From positions 472,251 through 536,250 of the forward strand of contig NZ_FOYO01000001.1 in the NCBI RefSeq assembly GCF_900111945.1: a stretch of 64,000 nt of DNA, given 5' to 3'. The notes under the pieces are model-generated. The model had not been told where the DNA came from. It saw only the letters and a program-made list of their open reading frames with translations, and did no database searches. Shown in pieces: positions 1 to 9,268 of the stretch. Every line of letters starts with the position of its first letter. Position 1 is the stretch's first letter. The stretch is from Litoreibacter janthinus (GTDB lineage: Bacteria; Pseudomonadota; Alphaproteobacteria; Rhodobacterales; Rhodobacteraceae). The translations under genes were made by a program, and so were the position numbers.

Positions 1-35
1 CCTGCAATTGCGTAAGTGATAAAGATCTGGATCAT
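1..35 (-). CDS. Possible start of a membrane protein or transporter (cut by window edge)
   Basis: Reading leftward, an ATG at 33-35 opens a frame beginning MIQIFITYAIA, which runs off the window edge. A purine-rich AAGGAAA lies about 10 bases upstream and could serve as ribosome-binding site. The hydrophobic start suits a first membrane segment. It sits about 70 bases downstream of the LysR gene on the same strand. A transporter would be reasonable there because no tcuC-like permease is otherwise visible next to tcuAB. Only 11 codons can be read, so the family is unknown and the call is tentative. Confidence 0.3.
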   Translation of the reverse strand, partial: MIQIFITYAIA

Positions 36-108
36 CGGCAGAGCGTTTCCTTCTGTCGCGTCACGCTGCTACGGCCGCTCTCGTCAAGCGACATAGTTTG
101 CGCATCCT

Positions 109-1011
109 TCACACATGCGAGGCCACCTTACGAAGGGCAGATTTTAGTGCGGCGACCGGTGGTGCATCGCTTTGGCCCAAGCGGGTTAGCATTCCAATAG
201 AGCGAACGATGTCTGGGGCCTCCAAGGTGCAAGTGGCGACATTTGCCGCGCTGACGGCTGAGCGCGGCACCAACGCAATGCCCAATCCCTGCGCGACCAG
301 TTCCAGTGCAGTTGTCGATCTGCCAACCTCGTAGGTCCAACTTAACGGTGTGCGCGCGCGTGCAATTGCCTCGTCAATCAACAGGCGGTTTCCGGTGCCA
401 CGCCGTGGCAGTATCAAGGGAGTATCCCCAAGATCATCCAAGCGTACGGTACTGCGCTTTGCAATCGAATGGGCCTTGGGAACGGCAAGCACGATCCGAT
501 CATCAAGAAGCGGCACAAACTCTGTCAGGGGCTCCAGCATCGGAATTGAGCAAAGACCAAAATCTGCCTCACCCGAAACGACTGCCTCAGCGACTTCGTT
601 CGCGGCGCCGTCAAGAATACGGATGCGGGGGTTTTGCCCTCTGCGACTTAGCGCCTGGATCGCCGGAGTCAGCAGGGGCGTGACCACAGTTGCGATCGTA
701 GCAAGCGTGATCACCGTGCCGCGCTGATGAGAAAATGCAACGCTTTCATCCCGCATCGCACGAGTTGTCTCTTGAGCATCTTCTAGGATAGCTTCGGCCC
801 GTGCCTGCAATCGCTTCGCTGCAAGCGTGGGTTTGAGGCTGCGCGTTGTGCGCTCGAACAGTTGGCTGTCCAAAGCATCTTCAAGCTTCTGGACACGCCG
901 CGTTACGGCGGACTGGGACAGATTCAAACGCTGCGCAGCCGCGTGGAATGACCCTGTTTCCTTAACAGCGAGAAACGCTTCGAGATCGCCAAAATCATAA
1001 TTAATGCGCAT
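109..1011 (-). CDS. LysR-family transcriptional regulator, divergent from tcuAB
   Basis: This 300-residue protein has the standard LysR layout. An N-terminal winged helix-turn-helix spans about residues 9-67 (LEAFLAVKETGSFHAAAQRL, then SQSAVTRRVQKLE). A periplasmic-binding-like effector domain runs from about residue 90 to the end. It is transcribed away from tcuA across an 80-base gap, the usual arrangement for a LysR protein controlling its divergent neighbour. In Salmonella the tcu genes are controlled by the LysR protein TcuR, so a TcuR-like role is likely by context. The effector (tricarballylate or a related tricarboxylate) is inferred, not visible in the sequence. Confidence 0.9.
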   Translation of the reverse strand: MRINYDFGDLEAFLAVKETGSFHAAAQRLNLSQSAVTRRVQKLEDALDSQLFERTTRSLKPTLAAKRLQARAEAILEDAQETTRAMRDESVAFSHQRGTVITLATIATVVTPLLTPAIQALSRRGQNPRIRILDGAANEVAEAVVSGEADFGLCSIPMLEPLTEFVPLLDDRIVLAVPKAHSIAKRSTVRLDDLGDTPLILPRRGTGNRLLIDEAIARARTPLSWTYEVGRSTTALELVAQGLGIALVPRSAVSAANVATCTLEAPDIVRSIGMLTRLGQSDAPPVAALKSALRKVASHV

Positions 1012-1038
1012 ATCGCATTAATTGCGCCAAAACCGTCA

Positions 1039-1058
1039 TTGGTCAAATTAAACCGACC
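1039..1058. promoter_or_regulatory. Candidate LysR operator between the regulator and tcuA
   Basis: The short gap between the LysR gene and tcuA holds an imperfect dyad, TTGGTC, ten A/T-rich bases, then GACCGA. LysR proteins bind interrupted dyads of this type in divergent promoters. The site lies 36 bases before the chosen tcuA start. No convincing -35/-10 pair was recognised, so this is a candidate only. Confidence 0.3.
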
Positions 1059-1093
1059 GACGTAAACAGATGGTAGTAAGGGACCGGTCCATC

Positions 1094-2476
1094 ATGACAA
1101 AATACGACATCGCAATAATCGGCGGCGGGAACGCCGCACTCTGCGCCGCGATGACCGCCGCGGAAGCTGGCGCAAAAGTTGTCATCCTAGAGGCCGCCCC
1201 AAAGCCATATCGCGGTGGCAACTCGCGCCATACGCGCAACTTCCGGTGCATGCACTCCGGTCCATTGGGGCCGCTGGTCGACGACTACAGCGAAGACGAA
1301 TACATGGCCGACCTGCTCAAGGTCACGGATGGCAAAACCGATGAGGCGCTGGCCCGTCTGGCGATACGCACATCCGAAGAATGTCTTCCGTGGATGCAAT
1401 CCCACGGCGTTCGCTTTCAGCCACCCCTGTCGGGGACTTTGTCGCTGGCCCGTACAAACGCGTTCTTCATGGGGGGCGGCAAAGGGCTTGTGAATGCCTA
1501 TTACCGCACCGCAGAGCGCTTGGGCGTGGACGTGCTCTATGAGGCTGCCGTCACCCATCTGGAGCTTGAAAGCGATCGGATCACCCGCGTCGATTACAGC
1601 CATGAGGGCAGCAAACACAGCATTGAACCGAAGGCAGTTATTGTAGCCTCCGGCGGATTTCAGGCAGACATCGACTGGCTGACCCGCGCCTGGGGGCCAT
1701 CTGCGCGAAACTTCCTGATCCGCGGCACCCCATACAACCGTGGCGTCGTTCTGGCAGATCTTCTTGAACAAGGAGTACACTCCGTCGGCGATGCTGATCA
1801 ATGCCATGCTGTTGCGATTGACGGGCGGGCGCCAAAATATGACGGGGGGATCGTCACCCGCTTGGACTGCGTGCCGTTTTCCATCGTCGTCAACAAAAAT
1901 GCAGATCGCTTCTACGACGAGGGCGAAGACGTCTGGCCAAAACGTTATGCAATTTGGGGGCGGCTGGTCGCGGCTCAACCAGACCAGATTGGCTATGTCA
2001 TCATTGATGCCAAGTCACTGGATTTATTCATGCCATCCGTCTTCCCGCCCTTGAAGTCAGACACGCTTGATGGGTTGGCAGAAAAAATGGCCCTTCCCGC
2101 AGACAAGCTGCGCGCGACCGTAAACCAGTTCAATGAGGCCTGCGGCGACACGTCGGGGTTCCACCCGACAGAATTGGACGGCGTTGCAACAACTGGCCTG
2201 ACCCCACCGAAAACAAACTGGGCTCGCCCGATTACGCAGCCGCCGTTCTACGGCTATTCCCTGCGCACGGGCGTGACCTTCACCTATCTCGGCCTCAGGG
2301 TTGACGAGAATGCGCAGTGCAGCACCGAGACTGGCCCGATCCAAAACCTTTGGGCCGCCGGCGAGACGATGGCAGGCTCCATCTTGGGCCAAGGCTATCT
2401 TGCTGGATTTGGCATGACCATCGGCACCGTTTTTGGTCGCATCGCAGGTCGGGAGGCCGCCGCTTATGCAAATTGA
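1094..2476 (+). CDS. tcuA: FAD-dependent tricarballylate dehydrogenase TcuA
   Basis: TcuA oxidises tricarballylate to cis-aconitate with FAD; TcuB then re-oxidises the cofactor. The protein is about 460 residues. It starts with a classic FAD-binding Rossmann motif (IAIIGGGNAAL, residues 7-17) and ends with a second flavin-binding segment (GETMAGSILGQGYLAGFG), as in the fumarate-reductase/FAD_binding_2 flavoproteins. I chose the ATG at 1094 rather than the upstream 1070 start because the flavin fold begins right after it and AAGGGA lies about a dozen bases upstream. The last bases overlap the tcuB start, implying coupled translation. A broader role as a fumarate-reductase-like dehydrogenase cannot be excluded, but the TcuB partner supports this call. 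Confidence 0.9.
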   Translation: MTKYDIAIIGGGNAALCAAMTAAEAGAKVVILEAAPKPYRGGNSRHTRNFRCMHSGPLGPLVDDYSEDEYMADLLKVTDGKTDEALARLAIRTSEECLPWMQSHGVRFQPPLSGTLSLARTNAFFMGGGKGLVNAYYRTAERLGVDVLYEAAVTHLELESDRITRVDYSHEGSKHSIEPKAVIVASGGFQADIDWLTRAWGPSARNFLIRGTPYNRGVVLADLLEQGVHSVGDADQCHAVAIDGRAPKYDGGIVTRLDCVPFSIVVNKNADRFYDEGEDVWPKRYAIWGRLVAAQPDQIGYVIIDAKSLDLFMPSVFPPLKSDTLDGLAEKMALPADKLRATVNQFNEACGDTSGFHPTELDGVATTGLTPPKTNWARPITQPPFYGYSLRTGVTFTYLGLRVDENAQCSTETGPIQNLWAAGETMAGSILGQGYLAGFGMTIGTVFGRIAGREAAAYAN

Positions 2477-3524
2477 TCTGCTTCAAGAAGCCCGCCGGCA
2501 GGCCGAAATCTGCAATGCCTGCCGCTATTGCGAAGGCTACTGCTCGGTCTTCCCCGCATTGCACCGTGAACGCGCTTTTGCCGATGGAGACATCACCCAG
2601 CTGGCCAATCTTTGCCACAACTGCCGTGGGTGCTACTACGCCTGTCAATACACTGCGCCACACGAGTTCGATCTGAACCTGCCCAAGGCGCTGGCCGAAG
2701 TTCGGCGCGATAGCTGGGAGTCCTTTGCTTGGCCACAACCGGTCGCTCGCAAGTTTCACACTCATGGAGGCGCTATCGCGTTGGCGTCCGTTCTGGGCTT
2801 TGCTTTGCTCTTCCTTGCCATTCGGGCAATCGGGTCCGCAGGCGGTGACGGCTTTTACGCAGCGCTCTCCCATAACGCCATGGTCGCGATCTTCCTGCCT
2901 GCCTTTATTTTCCCTCTCTCCAGCTTGGCAGTCAGCTTGCGGCGCTTTTGGCAATCTGTGGGCGGCACAGCGATCCGGTTGCGCCACATAACAGCCGCCT
3001 TGGGCGACGTGGCCAAGATGAAAGACCTCGCCGCAGGTCATGGCGACGGCTGCAACTTTGAGGAGGAAGACCGCTTTACCCATTCGCGTCGCTACGCCCA
3101 TCAAGCGATTATGTATGGCTTTCTGCTATGCTTTGCGTCCACGGCATCAGGAACCCTGTTGCACTACATCCTGGATATGCCTGCACCCTACCCGCTTTGG
3201 TCGGTGCCAAAGCTATTAGGCGTCCCCGGCGGCATCCTTTTGACGCTAGGGTGTGGATGGATGGCGGCGTTGAAGCTACGCTCAGACCGTGAGCTGGGCG
3301 ACGCAGGCGCGTGGAACGGCGACTTCGGCTTTATCGCGCTGCTTGGGTTTGTCGGCGTCAGCGGCCTTGTGCTTTACCTTCTGGGGGGGTCACCCGCGAT
3401 GCCAGTCCTTTTGGCGGTGCATCTTGGGGCCGTCCTAAGCTTCTTCCTGCTGACCCCGTTCACCAAAATGGCCCACGGTTTTTATCGGCTAGCGGCCCTC
3501 ATTCGGAATGCTCAGCGCTCCTAG
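2466..3524 (+). CDS. tcuB: Tricarballylate utilisation iron-sulfur membrane protein TcuB
   Basis: TcuB passes electrons from reduced TcuA to the membrane quinone pool. Two ferredoxin-like cysteine groups lie at the N-terminus: C16, C19, C22 and C26 in CNACRYCEGYC, and C50, C53, C56 and C60 in CHNCRGCYYAC. Several hydrophobic membrane segments follow. The ATG at 2466 overlaps the tcuA end by 11 bases and begins MQIDLLQEARRQAEIC; the longer upstream frame would add only non-conserved residues. The length of 352 residues is normal for TcuB. No TcuC permease follows; the next gene is convergent and unrelated. Confidence is high from the cysteine pattern plus the tcuA neighbour. Confidence 0.9.
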   Translation: MQIDLLQEARRQAEICNACRYCEGYCSVFPALHRERAFADGDITQLANLCHNCRGCYYACQYTAPHEFDLNLPKALAEVRRDSWESFAWPQPVARKFHTHGGAIALASVLGFALLFLAIRAIGSAGGDGFYAALSHNAMVAIFLPAFIFPLSSLAVSLRRFWQSVGGTAIRLRHITAALGDVAKMKDLAAGHGDGCNFEEEDRFTHSRRYAHQAIMYGFLLCFASTASGTLLHYILDMPAPYPLWSVPKLLGVPGGILLTLGCGWMAALKLRSDRELGDAGAWNGDFGFIALLGFVGVSGLVLYLLGGSPAMPVLLAVHLGAVLSFFLLTPFTKMAHGFYRLAALIRNAQRS

Positions 3525-3548
3525 CAGCCGTTCGCGAGATGCTGCGTC

Positions 3549-4904
3549 TCACCGCAGCCTTTTGAGAATATCCAAGCTGGCGTATCCATCCGGCACCAAA
3601 CCGACGGAGCGTTGGAAACCTCTGACCGCTTCAATCGTCAGCGGCCCGATTTTGCCATCGATCTTCTTGGTATCGAAACCCTTTGCGGTCAGAAGGCGTT
3701 GCATCTCTTTTCGCTCGGCGAACTTCAACGCGCGATCGCCACGTGGCCAGCCAGACTGGATAGCAGGTCCGCCTTTCAAGCGATCGGACAGATGACCTAC
3801 CCCAATCACATAGGCATCGGCGGTGTTATACCGCTCGATCACCGAAAAGTTTTTGAAGATCATGAAAGCAGCACCTTTGGCCCCCGCCGGAAGCAGGATC
3901 GAGGCTTGACCCTGATTGGGGACACTCTGGCCATTCAAACCTTTGATCCCCATCGCGCCCCAGTCGGAAGGCGATTTCAGAATCTTCCGGTTAGCGAGCG
4001 AATAGTCGAACCCCTTTGGCACGGTCACTTCAACGCCCCAAGGCTGCCCCTTCACCCAGCCGAACTTGGCCAGATAATTCGCGGTTGAGGCCAGTGCATC
4101 CGTCGGGTCATCGCCCCAGATGTCACGCTTGCCATCACCGGTGAAGTCCACGGCGTAGTCTAGGTATGACGTCGGAATGAATTGCGTGTGGCCCATCGCA
4201 CCCGCCCAAGAGCCGGTCATCTTACGAGGGGCGACATCACCGGCATCCAAAATCTTCAACGCCGCGATTAACTGCCCCTCAAAAAACGCGCTGCGACGGG
4301 TGTCAAAAGCCAGCGTCGCAAGCGAGCCGACCAAATCCTTGGAACCACGGAACGTCCCGTAAGCGCTCTCCAACCCCCAGATCGCTGCAACAACTTCCTT
4401 GTCTACGCCATACCGCGCCTCGATCCGGTCCAGTGTCGCGCGGTGCTTGGACACCGCCGCCTTGCCATTGGCGATCCGCGTGTCACTTGCCGCGCTGTCG
4501 AGATAGTCCCAAAGCGTCTTGGTGAACTCCGACTGGTTGCGGTCCCGCTTGATCACGTCCGCATCGTAGCGAACGCCTTGAAAGGCACGATCAAAGGTGG
4601 CACCCGAAATGCCCTTGGAAATAGCGCGTGGCCTGAAGCTTTTGATCCAAGACTGGAAACGAGCATTGGACGCCACCAAATCAACCGGCGCAGGTTCGGC
4701 AGGCGCTGCCTCTCGCACCATATCGCGCAAGCGCGGGCGCAAAGATTGCTCTACCGCCAACGGCGAGGTGGTCGGCGGAATGATCAGTGCCGCCTGTATC
4801 GCCTGTGCCTCGAAGGTCGGTCGCAATATCGGACGCTTCGAAACGTCGGCCAAAGCCCCATGCGCCATGCACATTGTGGCCGTCACCGCACCTAAAATTC
4901 TCAT
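3549..4904 (-). CDS. Lytic murein transglycosylase (MltB-like) with peptidoglycan-binding tail
   Basis: This protein cleaves the glycan strand of peptidoglycan in the periplasm, forming anhydro-muramyl ends. The N-terminus is a signal peptide (MRILGAVTATMCMAHGALAD). The catalytic SLT_2 domain follows, with its glutamate in AIWGLESAYGTFRG at about residue 179. The GAMGHTQFIPTSY and DIWGDDPTDALASTANYL segments are typical of the MltB family. The last 55 residues form a PG_binding_1 domain (KIDGKIGPLTIEAVRGFQ). I prefer the ATG at 4904; a GTG three codons upstream is possible. It is convergent with tcuB across a 24-base gap. Confidence 0.92.
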   Translation of the reverse strand: MRILGAVTATMCMAHGALADVSKRPILRPTFEAQAIQAALIIPPTTSPLAVEQSLRPRLRDMVREAAPAEPAPVDLVASNARFQSWIKSFRPRAISKGISGATFDRAFQGVRYDADVIKRDRNQSEFTKTLWDYLDSAASDTRIANGKAAVSKHRATLDRIEARYGVDKEVVAAIWGLESAYGTFRGSKDLVGSLATLAFDTRRSAFFEGQLIAALKILDAGDVAPRKMTGSWAGAMGHTQFIPTSYLDYAVDFTGDGKRDIWGDDPTDALASTANYLAKFGWVKGQPWGVEVTVPKGFDYSLANRKILKSPSDWGAMGIKGLNGQSVPNQGQASILLPAGAKGAAFMIFKNFSVIERYNTADAYVIGVGHLSDRLKGGPAIQSGWPRGDRALKFAERKEMQRLLTAKGFDTKKIDGKIGPLTIEAVRGFQRSVGLVPDGYASLDILKRLR

Positions 4905-4968
4905 ATTGGACACCTGCTCGTGTTCTCGATTTGGAACCAGTCTACCGAGAATTTTGGCCCGAGGAAAG

Positions 4969-7218
4969 CTAACCCCGTTTGCGCTTCAGCTTCTTCTTCA
5001 GCTTCGCATTCTTGGCGGCATATTTGCCCGTCTTACGACCTTTGGTCGGCCCGCCTCGACCTCGCCCGCCCGTCTGCGGCAGCGCCTTTCCGTCCAGTTC
5101 AAGCAACTCCAGCACCAATCCGCCGGTGATTGGCGTAGCCTCGGCCAAACGCACCAAAACCCGCGCACCAAGCCCGATCACAACGCCGGATTTTTCGCCA
5201 CGCAGGGTCTGCGCATCACGGTCATAGGCGAAATATTCCCGACCAAGGGTGCCAATCGGAATCAACCCGTCCGCGCCGGAGCCGTCTAGTTTCACAAACA
5301 TCCCGAACTTCGCGATTCCGCTAACGCGCCCTTCCATTTCGGTGCCGACCCGGTCAGCCAGAAACGCGGCTAGATAGCGGTCCGTCGTGTCGCGTTCGGC
5401 GACCATAGAGCGCCGCTCGGTCATCGAGATATGCTCGCCAGTCTGCTTCAGATCATCGTCAACTAGCCCGTCATCGCCCCACTGGTGAGCCGAGATCAGC
5501 GCACGGTGCACGATCAAATCCGCGTAGCGACGGATGGGCGACGTGAAATGTGCGTAGTCGCGCAGCGCCAGCCCGAAATGCCCGAAGTTTTGAGGGCCAT
5601 AATACGCCTGCGTCATCGACCGCAACGCGGAAATGTTGATCAGCTCTGCCTGATCCGTTCCCGCCGCCTGCGCCAACAATTGGTTCAGGTGACGCGTTTG
5701 GAGCACCTGACCCTTGGCCAATGTCAGCCCGCTGGCCTGCACGATCTCGCGCAACGAATCCAGTTTCTCGGGCGAGGGTTCTTCATGGACACGGTAAAGC
5801 AGTGGCGTATTGCGGGCCTTTAGCTCTTCTGCAGCGCAAACGTTGGCCAGCACCATGAACTCTTCGATCAGTTTATGGGCATCCAGACGGTCACGGAACG
5901 CAACCGAAATAACCTTGCCGTGCTCGTCCATTGCAATGCGCCGCTCTGGCAGGTCCAGCTCCAGAGGTTGTCGCCGCGTACGCGCCGTCTTGAGCGCCTC
6001 GTAGGCAGCATATAGCGGCGTGATCACGTCCTCCATCAGAGGCGCAACCTTGTCATTTGGTTCGCCATCTTGGCCCGCCTGAACCTCTTCGTAGTTCAGC
6101 GCGGCGGGGGATCGCATCAGCCCGCGCGTAAACCGGTGTGACAGCTTGTGCCCCTCGGAATCCAGAACCATGCGCACAGCTATGCAGGCGCGTTCAACCC
6201 CTTCATGCAAAGAGCACAAGTCACCCGATAACGCCTCTGGCAGCATTGGCACGACTCGGTCGGGGAAATAGGTCGAATTGCCCCGTTTGCGCGCCTCGAT
6301 GTCCAGCTTGGAACCAGGCGTCACGTAATGCGCGACATCCGCAATCGCGACCCAGACCACATGCCCGCCCTTGTTCTTGGGGTCGTCGTCGGCATGGGCA
6401 TAGCACGCATCATCATGGTCCCGCGCATCGCTGGGATCGATGGTGATCAGCGGCAGTTCTCGCAGATCTTCACGCTTTCCCAGTTTCACTGGCTTGGCGG
6501 CTTCCGCCTCCAGAACCACATCGTCAGGGAATTCATCAGGTATCCCGTGCTGGTGGATCGCAATAAGCGACACCGCGCGCGGCCCGTTGGGATCACCCAA
6601 ACGCGACACGATGCGAGCCTGCGGTAGCCCCATACGAGACTTCGGGCCGGTCTGCTCCGCTTCGACCAATTCGCCGTCTAGCGCTCCTGACACAGCGCCC
6701 GGTGGCACGCGCCATTCCTTGTCGTCGCCCTTGTCGATTGGCGTAACCCGCCCACCTTCCGCGCCTTTGCGGTAGATGCCCAAAATCTTCGCAGGCCCGG
6801 TGCCGATGCGCCGGATCAACCGCGCCTCATAAGCGTAATCTTCGCCCGATACTGTGGTCAGACGGCACAGGACGCGGTCACCCTTGGCCAATGCCGGATC
6901 GCCATCCTTGGCGATGAACAGCACGCGCGGCGGGGTATCGCCGGCTTCCACGGGCTCTAAGAACAGGTCTCCATCCGCATCTATGCCTGTCACACGACAC
7001 ACGGATACCGGCGGCAAAGCTCCATCTTCACGATAGGTTTTGCGACGCTTTTCCAGATGCCCTTCGGCCTGCAGTTCCTTGAGCATCCGCTTCAGATCGA
7101 TCCGCGCGGCACCCTTGATCCCGAAGGCTTTGGCGATGTCACGCTTGTTCGTCTTGGTCGGGTTGTCCTCGATGAAGGACAGGATGTCGGCTTTGGTGGG
7201 AAGGTTTTTCATGCTCAT
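4969..7218 (-). CDS. rnr: Ribonuclease R, 3'-5' exoribonuclease
   Basis: RNase R degrades structured RNA processively from the 3' end. The 749-residue protein has an N-terminal winged-helix region, cold-shock domains, and then the RNB catalytic core. The metal-binding aspartates are at 261-270 (DPSDARDHDD), followed by the conserved VAIADVAHYV. An S1 RNA-binding domain lies near 635-720 (GRVSGIAKFGMFVKL). It ends in a very basic, lysine-rich tail, as in other proteobacterial RNase R proteins. Two in-frame ATGs (7218 and 7212) are equally plausible starts. It lies downstream of dapE and the DUF2064 gene on the same strand. Confidence 0.95.
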   Translation of the reverse strand: MSMKNLPTKADILSFIEDNPTKTNKRDIAKAFGIKGAARIDLKRMLKELQAEGHLEKRRKTYREDGALPPVSVCRVTGIDADGDLFLEPVEAGDTPPRVLFIAKDGDPALAKGDRVLCRLTTVSGEDYAYEARLIRRIGTGPAKILGIYRKGAEGGRVTPIDKGDDKEWRVPPGAVSGALDGELVEAEQTGPKSRMGLPQARIVSRLGDPNGPRAVSLIAIHQHGIPDEFPDDVVLEAEAAKPVKLGKREDLRELPLITIDPSDARDHDDACYAHADDDPKNKGGHVVWVAIADVAHYVTPGSKLDIEARKRGNSTYFPDRVVPMLPEALSGDLCSLHEGVERACIAVRMVLDSEGHKLSHRFTRGLMRSPAALNYEEVQAGQDGEPNDKVAPLMEDVITPLYAAYEALKTARTRRQPLELDLPERRIAMDEHGKVISVAFRDRLDAHKLIEEFMVLANVCAAEELKARNTPLLYRVHEEPSPEKLDSLREIVQASGLTLAKGQVLQTRHLNQLLAQAAGTDQAELINISALRSMTQAYYGPQNFGHFGLALRDYAHFTSPIRRYADLIVHRALISAHQWGDDGLVDDDLKQTGEHISMTERRSMVAERDTTDRYLAAFLADRVGTEMEGRVSGIAKFGMFVKLDGSGADGLIPIGTLGREYFAYDRDAQTLRGEKSGVVIGLGARVLVRLAEATPITGGLVLELLELDGKALPQTGGRGRGGPTKGRKTGKYAAKNAKLKKKLKRKRG

Positions 7219-7256
7219 CGCCTATCATGCCCGTCAAGGAAGGTCATGGTTTCGTT

Positions 7257-7829
7257 TCATCTGGGTAAGTCCGCAACTGTGTCCACGTCTTTTAATGTCG
7301 CGACATAGCCAACCCGCGCGTCACCAAGCGAGGCCACGCTATCCGCCAACGCGTGTTCAGTCGACCATCGAACGCCGTTAAACAGCCTCGCCTGGCGCCG
7401 CATCCGTTTCAGGCCAACCAGCCAGTAGCCTCCATCAGGTGCGGGGCCAAACACCACGTCATTGCGCCCCAATGCTGCGAAAGCCTCTGCGATCCGCGCC
7501 CGTGTTACACCAGGAATATCTGCACCAATGATACACACCGGTCCGCACGGCATAGCATCGAAGGCCGCCCCCATCCGGTCGCCAAGATCACCACGCCCCT
7601 GTGCCCAACGCGGCAAATCGGCAGGCCAAACTCGTGATGCCAACCCTTCCGCATCCGGAGAGACTGCCAGAACCAAATCCCAGCGCGGATCCCGCAAGCG
7701 TCGCAACAGCCGCGTCGTCTGGTGGCGGAACCACCACGCGGCCCCGACCATGCCCAAGTGACGACCAAGCCGCGTTTTTACGCGCCCCGGATGCGGTTCC
7801 TTAACCATGACGACGAGGGTTTTACGCAA
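7257..7829 (-). CDS. TIGR04282/DUF2064 family glycosyltransferase-like protein
   Basis: The protein has the nucleotide-sugar-transferase fold of the DUF2064/TIGR04282 group, related to CofC. The N-terminal strand and loop ([20 protein letters not shown]) form the nucleotide-binding start. A later segment, [12 protein letters not shown], supplies the expected acidic metal-binding motif, and [15 protein letters not shown] is the family hallmark. The start is TTG at 7829, kept because the first strand lies directly after it and AGGA is 5 bases upstream. It overlaps the dapE end by 8 bases, so the two are probably cotranslated. The substrate is unknown; no arsenosugar partner gene is nearby. Confidence 0.8.
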   Translation of the reverse strand: MRKTLVVMVKEPHPGRVKTRLGRHLGMVGAAWWFRHQTTRLLRRLRDPRWDLVLAVSPDAEGLASRVWPADLPRWAQGRGDLGDRMGAAFDAMPCGPVCIIGADIPGVTRARIAEAFAALGRNDVVFGPAPDGGYWLVGLKRMRRQARLFNGVRWSTEHALADSVASLGDARVGYVATLKDVDTVADLPR

Positions 7830-8970
7830 AGTAATCCTGCAATATGCGAGTATAGATGCCTTTGAGTTGGTGCACTTGATCCACCATCACGCGTTCATCC
7901 ACTTGGTGCATGGTTTTGCCCACAAGCCCGAACTCCACCACTGGGCAATGATCCTTTACGAAGCGCGCGTCCGACGTTCCGCCAGAGGTGGACATTTCTG
8001 GCACCACGCCTGTCACCGTCTCAACGCTTTTCGCCACCATCGTCGACAATTCTCCCGGCGGGGTCAGGAAACTTTCGCCGGACACTTGCGTGGTCATCTC
8101 CACAGTCGCGCCACTTTCAGTCGCTATCTTGTCCGCCTCACCACGAAGCCAAGCAGTCAAACTTCCCGAGCTGTGGTCGTCATTGAAACGGATATTCACC
8201 GTCGCGCGGCACTCTGCGGGAATAACGTTATTGGCGGTGTTCCCTGTGTCGATCGTAGTGACAGCCAATGTGGACGCATCGAAATGCTCCGTCCCTTCAT
8301 CCAGAACATGGGACGCCAACCGATCCATAAGTCGCGCCATCACTGGCACAGGGTTCAGCGCGCGGTGCGGATAGGCCGAATGGCCCTGCACGCCCTTAAC
8401 GGTGAAATAGGCGGTCATCGATCCACGGCGCCCGATTTTCATCATCTCTCCCATTTCGTTGGGGCAAGTCGGCTCGCCAACCAAGCAGGCGCTCATGGCT
8501 TCGTCATTTGCTTTCATCCAGTCCAGCAACGCGATCGTTCCGTCGACGGCTATACCCTCTTCGTCACCCGTAATCGCCAAAATGATCGCGCCATCCGGCG
8601 GGGTGTCACGCACGAAGTCCACAGCGGCGGCAGCGAATGCGGCAACACCTGACTTCATATCTGTCGAACCGCGTCCATAAAGGTAGCCGTCTTTGATCTC
8701 TGCCCCGAACGGATCCACCGTCCACGCGGCCGCATCTCCCACAGGGACAACATCCGTGTGCCCGTTGAACCCAAAGCTGCGGGGATGGCCCTTGTCCCCC
8801 CAGCGCGCAAAAAGGTTCGACACCTCGCCACGGTCGGCGCGAAAGCAGTCGAAACCAGCGCTTTCAAGGAGCTGGGCCAAGACGCCCAACGCACCACCTT
8901 CCTCCGGGGTAACAGAGGCACAGCGCACAAGCTGCGCGGTAAGGTCAACGGGATCAATGGGTTGGGTCAT
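7822..8970 (-). CDS. dapE: Succinyl-diaminopimelate desuccinylase
   Basis: DapE removes succinate from N-succinyl-LL-diaminopimelate in the succinylase branch of lysine and peptidoglycan precursor synthesis. Key M20 metallopeptidase motifs are present: [11 protein letters not shown] (metal-ligand histidine and catalytic aspartate), [11 protein letters not shown], and AITGDEEG with the catalytic glutamate. The ATG at 8970 ([19 protein letters not shown]) is chosen over the 50-residue longer frame because DapE proteins begin with this helix. The product is 382 residues, the usual size. dapD and asd of the same pathway lie elsewhere in this window. The downstream DUF2064 gene overlaps the end. 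Confidence 0.95.
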   Translation of the reverse strand: MTQPIDPVDLTAQLVRCASVTPEEGGALGVLAQLLESAGFDCFRADRGEVSNLFARWGDKGHPRSFGFNGHTDVVPVGDAAAWTVDPFGAEIKDGYLYGRGSTDMKSGVAAFAAAAVDFVRDTPPDGAIILAITGDEEGIAVDGTIALLDWMKANDEAMSACLVGEPTCPNEMGEMMKIGRRGSMTAYFTVKGVQGHSAYPHRALNPVPVMARLMDRLASHVLDEGTEHFDASTLAVTTIDTGNTANNVIPAECRATVNIRFNDDHSSGSLTAWLRGEADKIATESGATVEMTTQVSGESFLTPPGELSTMVAKSVETVTGVVPEMSTSGGTSDARFVKDHCPVVEFGLVGKTMHQVDERVMVDQVHQLKGIYTRILQDYFA

Positions 8971-9113
8971 GTCGCTCTCCAAGCTATCTCTGACCCTTCT
9001 ATCCTGCAGCGTAGGTGCGGCGCAATCGCAACACAGCATTTGAAACTGTGACCAAATCCAGAAGAATTTATGGCAATCACAAGAAAATCCTTCCCCGAAA
9101 GGAGATCCCCGCG

Positions 9114-9128
9114 TTAACAAAGATTTAA
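9114..9128. promoter_or_regulatory. Perfect CtrA-type box TTAA-N7-TTAA
   Basis: The sequence TTAA, CAAAGAT, TTAA matches the full alphaproteobacterial CtrA consensus. A further TTAA follows after five bases. It lies in the longest intergenic stretch of the window (8971-9268), about 140 bases before the start of the choice-of-anchor/Hint protein and a similar distance from dapE. The match is direct; regulation by CtrA is inferred. No other feature was recognised in this stretch. Confidence 0.45.
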
Positions 9129-9268
9129 TAATATTAAGCCCGAGGCAGGGTACGCGATCCGCAATAGGATCGTCCGAGCGTTGAGATTACCGAGTTTCAA
9201 TTTTGCACGAAGGATCAGTTTCCCTTCGAAGGTGTTCGCTCGCCTGATCTCCGGGGACGGAGGCAGTA

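Noticed and set aside
1187..1978. Minus-strand frame of 263 codons
   Set aside because: Shadow of tcuA; no family resemblance and no plausible start context.
2295..3104. Minus-strand frame of 269 codons
   Set aside because: Runs antisense across the tcuA-tcuB boundary, and both real genes have strong motifs there.
7807..8652. Plus-strand frame of 281 codons
   Set aside because: Antisense to dapE, which has all M20 motifs; the shadow is His/Arg-rich.
8971..9120. N-terminal extension of dapE by 50 residues
   Set aside because: The extension is not typical of DapE and would run into the intergenic CtrA-type box; the ATG at 8970 fits the family start.
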